Assembly (NCBI RefSeq): GCF_963678635.1
Contig: NC_087067.1
Span: forward strand, 20,892,596-20,956,595
DNA: 64,000 nt
Direction: 5' to 3'
Source: Symsagittifera roscoffensis
Lineage: Eukaryota > Xenacoelomorpha > Acoela > Convolutidae
In this document: positions 49,021-60,399 of the stretch, piece after piece
How the letters are laid out: every line of letters starts with the position of its first letter
Numbering within the stretch: position 1 is the first letter of the stretch
The notes under the pieces: model-generated
Database searches by the model: none
Seen by the model: the letters and a program-made list of their open reading frames with translations, nothing else
What the model was told of the DNA's origin: nothing
Position numbers and translations under genes: made by a program

Positions 49021-49888
49021 ATGATGAACTGGACACTTGCGGCATTCGCCACAAGGAACACATACTCGAGTGATAGAGGAGGTGGTAAATCAGGAAAGAC
49101 CTTCAAGAAACCGAAGGAATTCAAAGACAATTCAGATGGTCGCATAGATACCTGGGTTGAGATAATGAGAATACACCTTGAGCAAAACAACCTGAATGAT
49201 GAGAAAAAGGCTTGCACAGCGAAATTAATCAATCTGGAGAGCACGGCAACAAAATGCGTGGTAGCCAAAAAAAGAAAAGGAACATGACATTGCAGACAAA
49301 ATCTTTGAAAAATTATTGAACCGTTTTGGATCTGGAATGAAGGGATATCAAGCAATGATGAGATTTGAAAAAAGAAGACAAAGAGATGACGAATCGATTG
49401 ATCGATATCTGGATGATCTGGAGAGCTTGAGAAGAAGAAGCGATACAGAGGACTCGACTAACAGGAATAACTTTAGCATCGCTTCAAAGTTTTTTCACGG
49501 GGTGAGAAGTGACGACTTGAGAACGATGATGGCAACGTTTTATACGCTATCGAAAGATAATGCGCCAACCCCGTAGGAGATGAGACAGAAGACTAGAGAA
49601 TATATGTTAATGAAACCGAAGAAGTACTCATTGTCGGAAAGCAGAAACATGCAAGAGGGAGGCCAACAACAAAGGTCAACATGGTACAAGCCTAGAGATG
49701 ACATGGACAAACGAAGATCGTGTGCGAAATGTGGCTCGGCGGATCACCTTGTAGCGGATTGCACCACATACAAACAGGGCATGAAAAGCTTGGTGTATGC
49801 GCCTAACGAAAAAGACATGAGTCAGATGGAAGAACACGAGTTTTACAGTGGCTTGATAATCAAAATAGGCGCGAGGTGTTTTTTCTAA
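49021..49888 (+). pseudogene. Gypsy-type element: gag capsid and zinc knuckle, broken
   Basis: The first part (49021-49287) contains FKDNSDGRIDTWVEIMRIHL, typical of the retrotransposon gag capsid start. The frame shifts at an A7 run near 49267-49273. From 49316 it continues with a QRDDESIDRYLDDLESLRRR segment, the usual second half of the capsid domain. An in-frame TAG follows at 49574-49576. The next frame (49580-49888) has the zinc knuckle CAKCGSADHLVADC (CX2CX4HX4C), which binds RNA in nucleocapsid proteins. In the live element this protein would form the particle. The A-run shift could be a slippery site, but with the stop present I read it as decay. Confidence 0.75.
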
Positions 49889-50303
49889 AATCAAGAGGTC
49901 CATTTCAGGATGGATTGTCCCTTGTTTTGGGAAGCAGTAGAAAGTCAGAGTCAATTAAACTACAAATTGGCTTTAGCTGCGGTGCAAAACACCAGGAACA
50001 GACAAGCTGAGAATGACTTGCAGACCAAGGAGGCAACGAGTGGTGAATTATCAACGAAACGGTTAAGGCTGTGACCGAAGTCAGAGATGCTGGGGGGCCG
50101 AGAAAAGGCATTCGCTGGAGATAAATTACGAGAAAGCAGCTGCAGAGGCTATCAACAAAATAAAGCAAGGCTTGGCGACCAGAGAAATTGCGGAACGGCT
50201 AAAACAAGAAATAGAAAGACAAAAGAGGAATGAGACACTCCCTGTGACGAGATAAGAACCGGAGACCGGAGAAAACCTGACAGGCGGGAATAATTGCAAC
50301 ACC

Positions 50304-51092
50304 TTGAAAATGGTGACCGGGAAACACTTTGGTATCACAAAGATTGGGGCGGGAATTTTGTCCAGAATCACGGTGGGAGGTCATGAAGTAACGAGGAACC
50401 TGAGTGATCCGAGTGATCAAACATTAATGCACCTTGATGTGCATGCGGATTACTTACGCACCATAAGCCCACAAGCCCCTTCTAGAGCGTTCAGGGCATT
50501 ACTCACGAGAGGCGGTGTTAAGTCGGTTAGGATAGACAGCAGGTACACGGAAGCCTATGGTCCACATGAACTCATGTTGAATATAGACGGAATCAACATC
50601 TTTACAAAAACGATGATAAGGTGTGACGAAGATCTACCTGGTCAAATCTATGTAGGTCGAGCAGAACTCAAGGTGAGATCGATTGGGCACTGCGCCATGC
50701 TGGAACAAGATGCCATGCATCTGGGAACGAAAGAAGACGTGTCTGCACATGTACTGGACATAAGCGGAAAGAAAACAAAACTACGAGGAATGTTGGATAC
50801 GGGGGCTGTCTTGAGTGTAATACCAATTGAAACATGGGAAAAGATGGGATTCGACAAAGACGACCTGATAGACTCAAGGGTACGGCTGTCAGCGGCAAAC
50901 AAGGAAACATTGCGGGTTCTGGGCAGGACACCGATAATAGCTCTGAATCTGGGCGAGTCTGATCAATTCATTTTAGGCAGAGATTTCATCAGGAATTTTG
51001 ATGTAACGATTGATCTTAACAATGCTCAACAAAATTTAAAACCCGGAAAGGAAGTACGTAATAAAACCGGCAAATTTGATAATGGCGGGTGA
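50304..51092 (+). pseudogene. Gypsy-type element: retropepsin (protease), copy 1
   Basis: A 262-codon frame with the aspartic protease signature LDTGAVLSVIP (catalytic Asp in DTGA, residues about 165-175) and the downstream ILGRDFIRNFDV motif typical of retropepsins of Ty3/gypsy-type elements. About 160 residues precede the active site. The frame is interrupted upstream by a TAA at 50253-50255 that is CAA (Gln) in copy 2. The enzyme would cleave the Gag-Pol polyprotein. The domain itself looks intact, but it is part of a broken pol. Confidence 0.85.
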
Positions 51093-51291
51093 GAATAAGA
51101 CTCCAGTTTTCGTGAGCAGGAGGGTGAAGTTGAAAGCGAACGAAGCTGCGATAGTATGTTTGAGGATGAAGAACTAAAATGAACTAAGTGACAAAAAACA
51201 AGTATGTATAGTAGCGAACCCGAATAGTCAAAGTGCTGCTATTTTAGGAAGATCCTTCTCGATAACCAAGAGTGGCCTTTGCGTCAGTGTC

Positions 51292-52664
51292 TTGTTGATT
51301 ACTCTTGATATACCAATCACAATCCAGAGGGAGAGGAAATTGGGATATGCAATGCCCGTGAAAATTAGATACGAAAAGACTGAAAATGTGAAAGAAAATG
51401 AAGCTCTTGATTGTCCGAATCACAAGGACAAGATTCATATCTTAAGCAGATTGAAAAAATATATATATTCATCAAGTCTTGTGAAGTCGCTTAAGTCAGA
51501 GACGGATGATGGACTTTCGAGCTATTCAAATTTTCCAGAAAGACCAGCACCGGAGGAATCGGAAGTGGATAATCCAGTATTACCAGAAATTGAACACTTA
51601 AGGGGAAAGGTAAAAGACGAACAGCTCGAAATCATCAAGGACGTGCTAGATAGGAATCAGGATGGTTTTTTGAGACATAAAGCAGACCTCGGGTGCTGTA
51701 ATTTCGTTGAACATGAAATAGAGCTAGAAGAATTGGCGGTACCGCACAGGGAGAGGGGGCGAGGCGTATGACCCCGAACAAATCAGATGCATGAAGAAAA
51801 GAGATGGAGACCGTACTAGTGTATGATGTGATAGAACCATCCAAGTTACCGTGGGCGTGTGGGGTAGTGATGGTCAGAAAGAAAGGGGACCAACTTAGAT
51901 TTTGTTGTGACTTTCGATATCTGAACTCCGTCACGGTGAAGGATGCCAATTCCATACCTAGAATTGATGATAGTATTTCGCAATTGGAAGATGCAAAATT
52001 TTTTACAACTAATGATCTAGGTTTGGCGTTTTGGCAGGTACCACTCAGGAAACAAGACAGGGTCAAAACGGGATTTGCTTGTGAGCTGGGATTTTTCCAA
52101 TGGAAAAGGATGCCCTTTGACCTTTGCAACGCGACAGCCACGTTTCAGCGACTGATGGCGCAAGAACTGACAAGCGTGACAAAGAAATATGGTAACTTGG
52201 TGATGTGTTACGTAGATGACGTCGTGATGGAAACAACTACCCTGGAGGACCACATCGAACGACCGGATGAGGTATTCGCTAGCATGAAGAGCGCAGGATT
52301 GAAATGCAAGCCCTTGAAATGTGAGATTCTGAAGGACTCGACAAAATACCTGGGATGGATGGTAGATAAACATGGCATCCGACCAGACCCAGAGGCGGTA
52401 GAGGCAGTACTGTCCTGGAAATTGCCAAAAACTGAGCACCAGTTGACGAGCTTTTTGGGTTTTGCCAATTACTACAGGGAATTCATTAATAGCTATGCGG
52501 ACAAAATATTTCCAATGCTTCAACTCATGAGGCATAAAGGTAAAAAGTTCACGTTGAATAACGCGGCAGAAGAGTCGTTTCAAAGAATAAAAAAGGAACT
52601 GTGTGAAGCACCTGTGCTAGGCATGCCTACAGAGAAGAGAATGTACGTACTGGACACTGACTAA
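51292..52664 (+). pseudogene. Gypsy-type element: reverse transcriptase, copy 1
   Basis: The first frame (51292-51771) ends near the start of RT (ELAVPHRE). A frameshift follows and the main frame runs 51804-52664. Visible RT blocks are WACGVVMVRKKGDQLRFCCD, RYLNSVT, FFTTNDLGLAFWQVPL (the first catalytic Asp), FACELGFFQWKRMPFDLCNA, the catalytic YVDDV, LKCEILKDSTKYLG and FLGFANYYREFI (thumb). Two decayed positions stand out: PFDL where PFGL is usual, and N-D-L-G-L around the catalytic Asp. The frame ends at VLDTD followed by TAA, exactly where RNase H begins. It would copy element RNA into DNA. Confidence 0.85.
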
Positions 52665-53012
52665 TCTGTGGTCGCGATCTCTGGCATACACCATCAAGAA
52701 CAGGAGTGGAATGGGAAGACAGTCTTGAGACCGATAGCTTACGGGATCAATGTCTTGAGCGACACGGAAATGAAGTACGGGACACCCAAAGCTGAGATTG
52801 TCACCTTTGTGGAAAAGTATAGGGCACATCTGGGTAGCGAGCCCTTCAAATTACGGGTCGACAACAGGGCACTCAGTTGGTTGAAGAGGTACTTAATGGA
52901 TCAGAGCAATATCGAGAGATGGATAGCTCGGTTGGATGGTTACAACATGATCATTAAACATAGAACGTGGGACAAGCGCCAAAATGCTGAGCAAGAAGAC
53001 GAAATTCTATGA
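52665..53012 (+). pseudogene. Gypsy-type element: RNase H, copy 1
   Basis: This continues in the same frame as the RT after the TAA at 52662-52664. VVAISGIHHQEQEWNGKT, PIAYGINVLSDTE and LRVDNRALSWLKRY match the RNase H domain of gypsy-type Pol, including the DNRAL segment. The stop falls just after the first catalytic Asp region (VLDTD). The frame ends near QNAEQEDEIL at 53012, where a D-rich end of RNase H is normally found, so its last catalytic region is altered. It would degrade template RNA. Confidence 0.8.
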
Positions 53013-53067
53013 GAGGCAGGGGTAGAGGGAGGCTGATAGACGAGAAATAAAAGATTGTTTCTCACTT

Positions 53068-53751
53068 ATGGATAGAGAAACATATGGTAGCCTACTGCTC
53101 ACGAGATGGCTCGACAAATCAGGCAAACCGATAGAAGACCACCCGGAATTACCCACTGAGCATCGGGAGACGGCAATTCTGAAAAGAAAATCCGGGATGC
53201 TCAATGAAAAGAAAATCCTGGATGGAAAGAGAATCCAGGAATGGAAATAATGCTAAAGTCAAAGATAGTAAGGGAGACGTAGAAGGCAAGAGGTTACGAC
53301 CTCGACAAAGTGGAGACAGGAAATCTAAGCATTTTTTGAATAGATTGCTTAAAAAACTGACTGAACTCAAACCCGTGGTCTCGAACGGTGAAAATGACGA
53401 ACCGGAAGTCACCATAATGAAAAGGAGGAAGTCACACATGATGGGACCTCAATGAAAGCCCGGGATCTAGAGAACAAAGAGGTTGTGCGAATATTATTAG
53501 AAAAAATCCCGGAAGACATACTCAGACGAACAACGCTACGAAAGAAGAGAGTGTCTTTTAAGGAGGAAATTGAAGATCTCGGACTAGATCAACAGTCCGG
53601 GGAGTGGCTGACACCAGAGAGGGATATTGAAGAGGAAAGTTTGTTCGGGGAGTCATTAGAATGGGTCGAAAAAAGGAGGTATAACGACACGAATTGCAAA
53701 CTGATCCCTCATCCGGGACGTGATCCCTCAACCTGGAGCATCATGACGTGA
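53068..53751 (+). pseudogene. Gypsy-type element: linker between RNase H and integrase, copy 1
   Basis: Three frames (53068-53250, 53204-53455, 53452-53751) encode charged sequence with LLTRWLDKSGKPIEDHPELP, later RRTTLRKKRVSFKEEIEDLG. No enzymatic motif is seen. In copy 1 this runs into a second protease-RT unit and not into integrase, so copy 1 pol is structurally incomplete. Confidence 0.6.
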
Positions 53752-54031
53752 GCGGAGGGGAAGAGCTTGAGATGATAGCCCTTGTTTTGGGAAGCAGTAG
53801 AAAGTCAGAGTCAATTAAACTACAAATTGGCTTTAGCTGCGGTGCAAAACACCAGGAACAGACAAGCTGAGAATGACTTGCAGACCAAGGAGGCAACGAG
53901 TGGTGAATTATCAACGAAACGGTTAAGGCTGTGACCGAAGTCAGAGATGCTGGGGGGCCGAGAAAAGGCATTCGCTGGAGATAAATTACGAGAAAGCAGC
54001 TGCAGAGGCTATCAACAAAATAAAGCAAGGC

Positions 54032-54952
54032 TTGGCGACCAAAGAAATTGCGGAACGGCTAAAACAAGAAATAGAAAGACAAAAGAGGAATGAGACACTC
54101 CCTGTGACGAGACAAGAACCGGAGACCGGAGAAAACCTGACAGGCGGGAATAATTGCAACACCTTGAAAATGGTGACCGGGAAACACTTTGGTATCACGA
54201 AGATTGGGGCGGGAATTTTGTCCAGAATCACGGTGGGAGGTCATGAAGTAACGAGGAACCTGAGTGATCCGAGTGATCAAACATTAATGCACCTTGATGT
54301 GCATGCGGATTACTTACGCACCATAAGCCCACAAGCCCCTTCTAGAGCGTTCAGGGCATTACTCACGAGAGGCAGTGTTAAGTCGGTTAGGATAGACAGC
54401 AGGTACACGGAAGCCTATGGTCCACTTGAACTCATGTTGAATATAGACGGAATCAACATCTTTACAAAAACGATGATAAGGTGTGACGAAGATCTACCTG
54501 GTCAAATCTATGTAGGTCGAGCAGAACTCAAGGTGAGATCGATTGTGCACTGCGCCATGCTGGAACAAGATGCCATGCATCTGGGAACGAAAGAAGACGT
54601 GTCTGCACATGTACTGGACATAAGCGGAAAGAAAACAAAACTACGAGGAATGTTGGATACGGGGGCTGTCTTGAGTGTAATACCAATTGAAACATGGGAA
54701 AAGATGGGATTCGACAAAGACGACCTGATAGACTCAAGGGTACGGCTGTCAGCGGCAAACAAGGAAACATTGCGGGTTCTGGGCAGGACACCGATAATAG
54801 CTCTGAATCTGGGCGAGTCTGATCAATTCATTTTAGGCAGAGATTTCATCAGGAATTTTGATGTAACGATTGATCTTAACAATGCTCAACAAAATTTAAA
54901 ACCCGGAAAGGAAGTACGTAATAAAACCGGCAAATTTGATAATGGCGGGTGA
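54032..54952 (+). pseudogene. Gypsy-type element: retropepsin, copy 2
   Basis: The frame is longer than in copy 1 (306 codons) because CAA replaces the TAA found at 50253. It has the same LDTGAVLSVIP active site and ILGRDFI motif. The added N-terminal part (EIAERLKQEIERQKRNE) is helical and highly charged. It differs from copy 1 at a few residues, for example S for G in RGSVKS and L for H in GPLELM. Confidence 0.85.
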
Positions 54953-55151
54953 GAATAAGACTCCAGTTTTCGTGAGCAGGAGGGTGAAGTTGAAAGCGAA
55001 CGAAGCTGCGATAGTATGTTTGAGGATGAAGAACTAAAATGAACTAAGTGACAAAAAACAAGTATGTATAGTAGCGAACCCGAATAGTCAAAGTGCTGCT
55101 ATTTTAGGATGATCCTTCTCGATAACCAAGAGTGGCCTTTGCGTCAGTGTC

Positions 55152-56524
55152 TTGTTGATTACTCTTGATATACCAATCACAATCCAGAGGGAGAGGAAAT
55201 TGGGATATGCAATGCCCGTGAAAATTAGATACGAAAAGACTGAAAATGTGAAAGAAAATGAAGCTCTTGATTGTCCGAATCACAAGGACAAGATTCATAT
55301 CTTAAGCAGATTGAAAAAATATATATATTCATCAAGTCTTGTGAAGTCGCTTAAGTCAGAGACGGATGATGGACTTTCGAGCTATTCAAATTTTCCAGAA
55401 AGACCAGCACCGGAGGAATCGGAAGTGGATAATCCAGTATTACCAGAAATTGAACACTTAAGGGGAAAGGTAAAAGACGAACAGCTCGAAATCATCAAGG
55501 ACGTGCTAGATAGGAATCAGGATGGTTTTTTGAGACATAAAGCAGACCTCGGGTGCTGTAATTTCGTTGAACATGAAATAGAGCTAGAAGAATTGGCGGT
55601 ACCGCACAGGGAGAGGGGGCGAGGCGTATGACCCCGAACAAATCAGATGCATGAAGAAAAGAGATGGAGACCGTACTAGTGTATGATGTGATAGAACCAT
55701 CCAAGTTACCGTGGGCGTGTGGGGTAGTGATGGTCAGAAAGAAAGGGGACCAACTTAGATTTTGTTGTGACTTTCGATATCTGAACTCCGTCACGGTGAA
55801 GGATGCCAATTCCATACCTAGAATTGATGATAGTATTTCGCAATTGGAAGATGCAAAATTTTTTACAACTAATGATCTAGGTTTGGCGTTTTGGCAGGTA
55901 CCACTCAGGAAACAAGACAGGGTCAAAACGGGATTTGCTTGTGAGCTGGGATTTTTCCAATGGAAAAGGATGCCCTTTGACCTTTGCAACGCGACAGCCA
56001 CGTTTCAGCGACTGATGGCGCAAGAACTGACAAGCGTGACAAAGAAATATGGTAACTTGGTGATGTGTTACGTAGATGACGTCGTGATGGAAACAACTAC
56101 CCTGGAGGACCACATCGAACGACTAGATGAGGTATTCGCTAGCATGAAGAGCGCAGGATTGAAATGCAAGCCCTTGAAATGTGAGATTCTGAAGGACTCG
56201 ACAAAATACCTGGGATGGATGGTAGATAAACATGGCATCCGACCAGACCCAGAGGCGGTAGAGGCAGTACTGTCCTGGAAATTGCCAAAAACTGAGCACC
56301 AGTTGACAAGCTTTTTGGGTTTTGCCAATTACTACAGGGAATTCATTAATAGCTATGCGGACAAAATATTTCCAATGCATCAACTCATGAGGCATAAAGG
56401 TAAAAAGTTCACGTTGAATAACGCGGCAGAAGAGTCGTTTCAAAGAATAAAAAAGGAACTGTGTGAAGCACCTGTGCTAGGCATGCCTACAGAGAAGAGA
56501 ATGTACGTACTGGACACTGACTAA
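55152..56524 (+). pseudogene. Gypsy-type element: reverse transcriptase, copy 2
   Basis: Near-identical to copy 1, with the same frameshift (55631/55664), the same YVDDV catalytic box and the same TAA after VLDTD at 56522-56524. Amino-acid differences include L for P in HIERLDEV and H for L in FPMHQLM. In copy 2, HIERLDEV is the more typical form, so copy 1 has gathered at least one extra change. Confidence 0.85.
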
Positions 56525-56872
56525 TCTGTGGTCGCGATCTCTGGCATACACCATCAAGAACAGGAGTGGAATGGGAAGACAGTCTTGAGACCGATAGCTT
56601 ACGGGATCAATGTCTTAAGCGACACGGAAATGAAGTACGGGACACCCAAAGCTGAGATTGTCACCTTTGTGGAAAAGTATAGGGCACATCTGGGTAGAGA
56701 GCCCTTCAAATTACGGGTCGACAACAGGGCACTCAGTTGGTTGAAGAGGTACTTAATGGATCAGAGCAATATCGAGAGATGGATAGCTCGGTTGGATGGT
56801 TACAACATGATCATTAAACATAGAACGTGGGACAAGCGCCAAAATGCTGAGCAAGAAGACGAAATTCTATGA
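56525..56872 (+). pseudogene. Gypsy-type element: RNase H, copy 2
   Basis: Same as copy 1 apart from an S-to-R change (LGREPFK). It follows the conserved TAA in frame and contains the DNRALSWLKRY segment. Confidence 0.8.
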
Positions 56873-56927
56873 GAGGCAGGGGTAGAGGGAGGCTGATAGA
56901 CGAGAAATAAAAGATTGTTTCTCACTT

Positions 56928-57599
56928 ATGGATAGAGAAACATATGGTAGCCTACTGCTCACGAGATGGCTCGACAAATCAGGCAAACCGATAGAAGACC
57001 ACCCGGAATTACCCACTGAGCATCGGGAGACGGCAATTCTGAAAAGAAAATCCGGGATGCTCAATGAAAAGAAAATCCTGGATGGAAAGAGAATCCAGGA
57101 ATGGAAATAATGCTAAAGTCAAAGATAGTAAGGGAGACGTAGAAGGCAAGAGGTTACGACCTCGACAAAGTGGAGACAGGAAATCTAAGCATTTTTTGAA
57201 TAGATTGCTTAAAAAACTGACTGAACTCAAACCCGTGGTCTCGAACGGTGAAAATGACGAACCGGAAGTCACCGTAATGAAAAGGAGGAAGTCACACATG
57301 ATGGGACCTCAATGAAAGGCCGGGATCTAGAGAACAAAGAGGTTGTGCGAATATTATTAGAAAAAATCCTCAGACGAACAACGCTACGAAAGAAGAGAGT
57401 GTCTTTTAAGGAGGAAATTGAAGATCTCGGACTAGATCAACAGTCCGGGGAGTGGCTGACACCAGAGAGGGATATTGAAGAGGAAAGTTTGTTCGGGGAG
57501 TCATTAGAATTGGTCGAAAAAAGGAGGTATAACGACACGAATTGCAAACTGATCCCTCATCCGGGACGTGATCCCTCAACCTGGAGCATCATGATGTGA
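56928..57599 (+). pseudogene. Gypsy-type element: linker, copy 2
   Basis: Three frames as in copy 1. Copy 2 lacks 12 bp in the ILLEKI segment, an in-frame loss of four codons, and continues towards integrase. Confidence 0.6.
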
Positions 57600-57713
57600 G
57601 CGGAGGGGAAGAGCTTGAGATGATAGCAGTATCAAGAAAACCTTTTAGGGAACTATCAAGCAATTCAAACATCAGGACGAATCTGGAACCGGAGAGCGAC
57701 GGGAGGTCTTGAG

Positions 57714-58884
57714 AAGGATAGTATGCCTTAAGCTTAAAGACGACATCCACAATCCAGGGGAACTGAACGGACAAATGATGTCCCTGAAGGAGCACGTCAA
57801 AGCAAGGTAGAGGCTTTCGGATCTGATACGAGCCCAGAAGAACGACCAAATGACGAGTAATCTCTCAAAATGGACGGGAAAGAAAGATAAAGGAGACCTG
57901 GAAGAGGATAGCTATAAGATCTTGAGCCAGTTCTACAACGAACGGAGGGACTTACTCTAGCACACAGCTGATGGCGTGGCAGCCTGCAGGAGAAAAGACG
58001 AAGAGAAGATACTACACAAGCATAACCTCATCATATTACCACAGCTATATCAAACGGAAGTGTTGTTCAGATCGCACGAGCAGATGGGACATCAGGGGAT
58101 AGTTAAGGTGCAACAAAGAATTTTACACCAATTTGACCGGCCAGGGTTGAGGAAGGCTTGTGAAAGATGGGTTAACGCATGTTTGTCGTGTTTGCAAGTG
58201 AATGACCCCAGAAAAACGAAATTCTCTCTCAAATCCGTGGAAAGCTCAGAATTCAACGAGGTTGTGCAGATAGATCATCAGAAGATCTGCATGACAGACT
58301 CGGAATATATGCAGATACTGGTAATTATTGATAATTTTACGAAGCTGGCGGAAGCGGTACCGTGTCAGGCAGCCTCGGCGGAAGAAACTTGTGATCACTT
58401 GATAACGCACTGGATATCACGGTATGGTTGTCCGATGACCTTCCAATCTGATAAAAGGAACGCCTTCGTTGGGGACCTGACAAAAGAACTAATGGGAAGA
58501 TCACACATTGCATAGGCACATTCGAAGACCTACCATCCACAAACGAATGGACTCGTGGAGAGGCAGAACAGAACAGAACGCTAGTGAATATGCTCAGTGT
58601 ATATTGCTCGAGGTATATGGGTACATTGCTCGAGGTACAAACTGGGACAAATATCTGCCGCAAGTGGTAGGGGCGTACAGTAGCACGCAACACTCAACAA
58701 CGTGGATCAGTCCCTTCATGATGTTAACAGGCAAAGGGCGAGAGCAATGCTCCTGACGTTCTTCTACCCGGAATATGAAAGACAGAAGACATCGCCTCAG
58801 GCATATGTGAAGGAAGCAGTTAAGAGACAACAAGATTTGAATGAGCTGTGCAGAAGAAATACAGCACAAGCACAGATGAGATAG
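57714..58884 (+). pseudogene. Gypsy-type element: integrase, broken
   Basis: One frame runs from about 57714 with TAG stops near 57807 and at 57958-57960 into the 179-codon frame 57976-58515. The zinc-binding HHCC region is seen as HEQMGH and CLSC. The catalytic core shows Asp in VVQIDHQKI and in TFQSDKRNAF. A TAG at 58513-58515 interrupts, after which, still in frame, YHPQTNGLVERQN supplies the catalytic Glu. Frameshifts follow, with NWDKYLPQVVGAYSSTQHST and LTFFYPEYERQKTSPQ in other frames. Short duplications (AGAAC, and TTGCTCGAGGTA) appear at the frameshift sites near 58570-58640. The enzyme would insert element DNA into the genome; this copy is dead. Confidence 0.85.
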
Positions 58885-58894
58885 CGGAGTAAGT

Positions 58895-59604
58895 ATGATG
58901 AGAAAAAAACACTTCAGGCGAAGCCATATATTATGTCTGTGTGTGTCAGAATGTCATACCTTCAAGAGGGACGAAAAAGCTACAAGCGAAATGGAGAGGC
59001 CCGTTCATGTAACGGAAGTGCACCAGCAGAGTCGGTTCTATAGCTTGAGCACAGGGCGCGCGGCGCACTATAAAGTTCTGAAACCTCACGTCCCATCACC
59101 TGAAGAATGGTGCGTACTGCAGAACATGGAGGGACTCGAGTATCTACTTGTGGAGCCAGCGTGCGAGGTAAATGAGAAAGGCACCAGAGGGAAGAATGAT
59201 GGCAACGAGAGCATGAGTATGGACGACAATGAAAAAATAGAGGTGGGTTCGGACGAAGCATCTTCTGCAGAAGAGGACTGGAACGAACCAAAGCAGGACG
59301 AAATGCCAAAATGGACAGAACCGGATCTGCCCATGACGACGGAAACAAGAAAGGGTGGATGCAAAAAGACAGGAATAGGCATAACAGGTACCGTGAGGAC
59401 TTCTTGATTGCCAAAATACAGCCAGAAGAGCAAGGTCAAGAAATGGTGACCGTGGGCAATCTGGTAGCAGATGAGGTGTGGCAGATCATCAACGACAGTG
59501 AGCACTCGTGGCAAGAAGACCACACCTCACCATGGAAAGAAATTGACCTGGAACAGAGCGAGATAGACAGAAGGGAGAACACAAACCTGAGGATACTAGA
59601 GTGA
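58895..59604 (+). pseudogene. Gypsy-type element: integrase C-terminal region and acidic tail
   Basis: The frame 58895-59407 contains EVHQQSRFYSLSTGRAAHYK and LKPHVPS, typical of the SH3-like C-terminal part of gypsy-type integrases. An acidic tail (DDNEKIEVGSDEASSAEEDW) follows and reading passes to the frame 59311-59604 (EDFLIAKIQPEEQ, then a WQIINDSEHSWQ segment). No further motif. It is shared composition with the element, so it belongs to it and not to a host gene. Confidence 0.65.
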
Positions 59605-59823
59605 ATTCATGGTCTGCAGGCTGACGACAAAGAAACGCAAAGCATCCAACAATTGGACATATCAGCGGGGAAGAATCTGAAAGAAGGAAACTCGTTGTTT
59701 GGTTGCACGGCGACAGACCGACCGTTGGACATACCACCTGATAACTTGAGCCCAGCACCACCGACGGGGACGTCGATAAATTTTTTGTCCGGGGATTGGG
59801 GGTAGGACTTACCCACCGAAATT

Positions 59824-60399
59824 TTGATGATAAAGAAACTCAGAGAAACGAGAGAGACTAACGGACTGGACCCTGATCAGGAAGAAGCCGAGCCTACCAT
59901 CGGAAGAAATTTCAAGACCAAATTCGAGATACCAAATGTGTACTCAGAGAACATCCTGATCACGAACAGTGATTTTATCTTGTCAGATAAGACCAGCAAA
60001 ATTTGTATAACAGCGGACATGAGTTTTATCACCAGATTGGAAGCCGATTTTAAGAGAGAGTACCAGAATGTGGAGTTTCTGTTCAGGTAGAGATCGCAAT
60101 TGGAGGGTATGGCCGAACTTCCATCTTCAAATTCGCAGGTTCCTGGCAAATACTTATGATTTTTGGTGACAATAGTCAGTGAGAGAAACCTGATAGATCC
60201 TGAGCATGTGATGCTGGCATTGACACGGCTGAGGGACTTCCTGGTTGAAAAAGGGATAAGAGAGATTTCAATGCCGGTTTACCATCCGAACAGGGGCAGA
60301 TTGAACCCTAGGGAACTATACGCCATCCTGCACGTGGTCTTTGAAGAAACGGAAATAATGGTACATCTACACAAGAAGTACTACTTCAGCATTGCCTGA
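59824..60399 (+). pseudogene. Macro-domain-like module at the 3' end of the gypsy-type element
   Basis: Two frames (59824-60090, 60163-60399), split by stops, read like the two halves of a macro (ADP-ribose-binding) domain of the ADP-ribose glycohydrolase type. The first half has ITNSDFILSDKTSKICITAD followed by an F.REYQN helix. The second half has VTIVSERNLIDPEHVMLALT, a helix and EKGIREISMPVYHPNRGRL, matching the place of the ISMPRIGCGLD loop, and ends with an EIMVHLHKK strand. The glycine/cysteine loop is replaced by HPNRGRL, so ligand binding may be lost or altered. The homology call is by eye and needs a profile search. If right, the element lineage carried a domain not found in the standard gag-pol plan. 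Confidence 0.45.

Larger units (their letters stand above)
49918..53777 (+). repeat. Copy 1 of a 3,860-bp internal tandem duplication
   Basis: It starts CCCTTGTTTTGGGAAGCAGT at 49918; the identical start recurs at 53778. It covers the gag-pol junction, protease, RT, RNase H and the linker. Copy 1 and copy 2 differ by about 17 base changes and one 12-bp deletion in copy 2 (in the RILLEKI... segment near 57366). Copy 1 ends GAGATGATAG directly before the second CCCTTGTTTT. Confidence 0.95.
53778..57622 (+). repeat. Copy 2 of the 3,860-bp internal tandem duplication
   Basis: Same content as copy 1, then continuing without a break into integrase. The 12-bp deletion near 57366 makes it 3,848 bp up to the shared end GAGATGATAG. 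The RT/RNase H stop and the RT frameshift are present in both copies, so they predate the duplication (or are errors common to both). Confidence 0.95.

Noticed and set aside
49261-49316. Programmed frameshift at the A7 run in gag
   Set aside because: Stops and frameshifts elsewhere in the element make decay the simpler reading; only conservation in intact copies would revive it.
50199-53439. Many minus-strand frames over the retroelement
   Set aside because: They duplicate exactly in both copies because they are antisense shadows of pol; they show no protein motifs.
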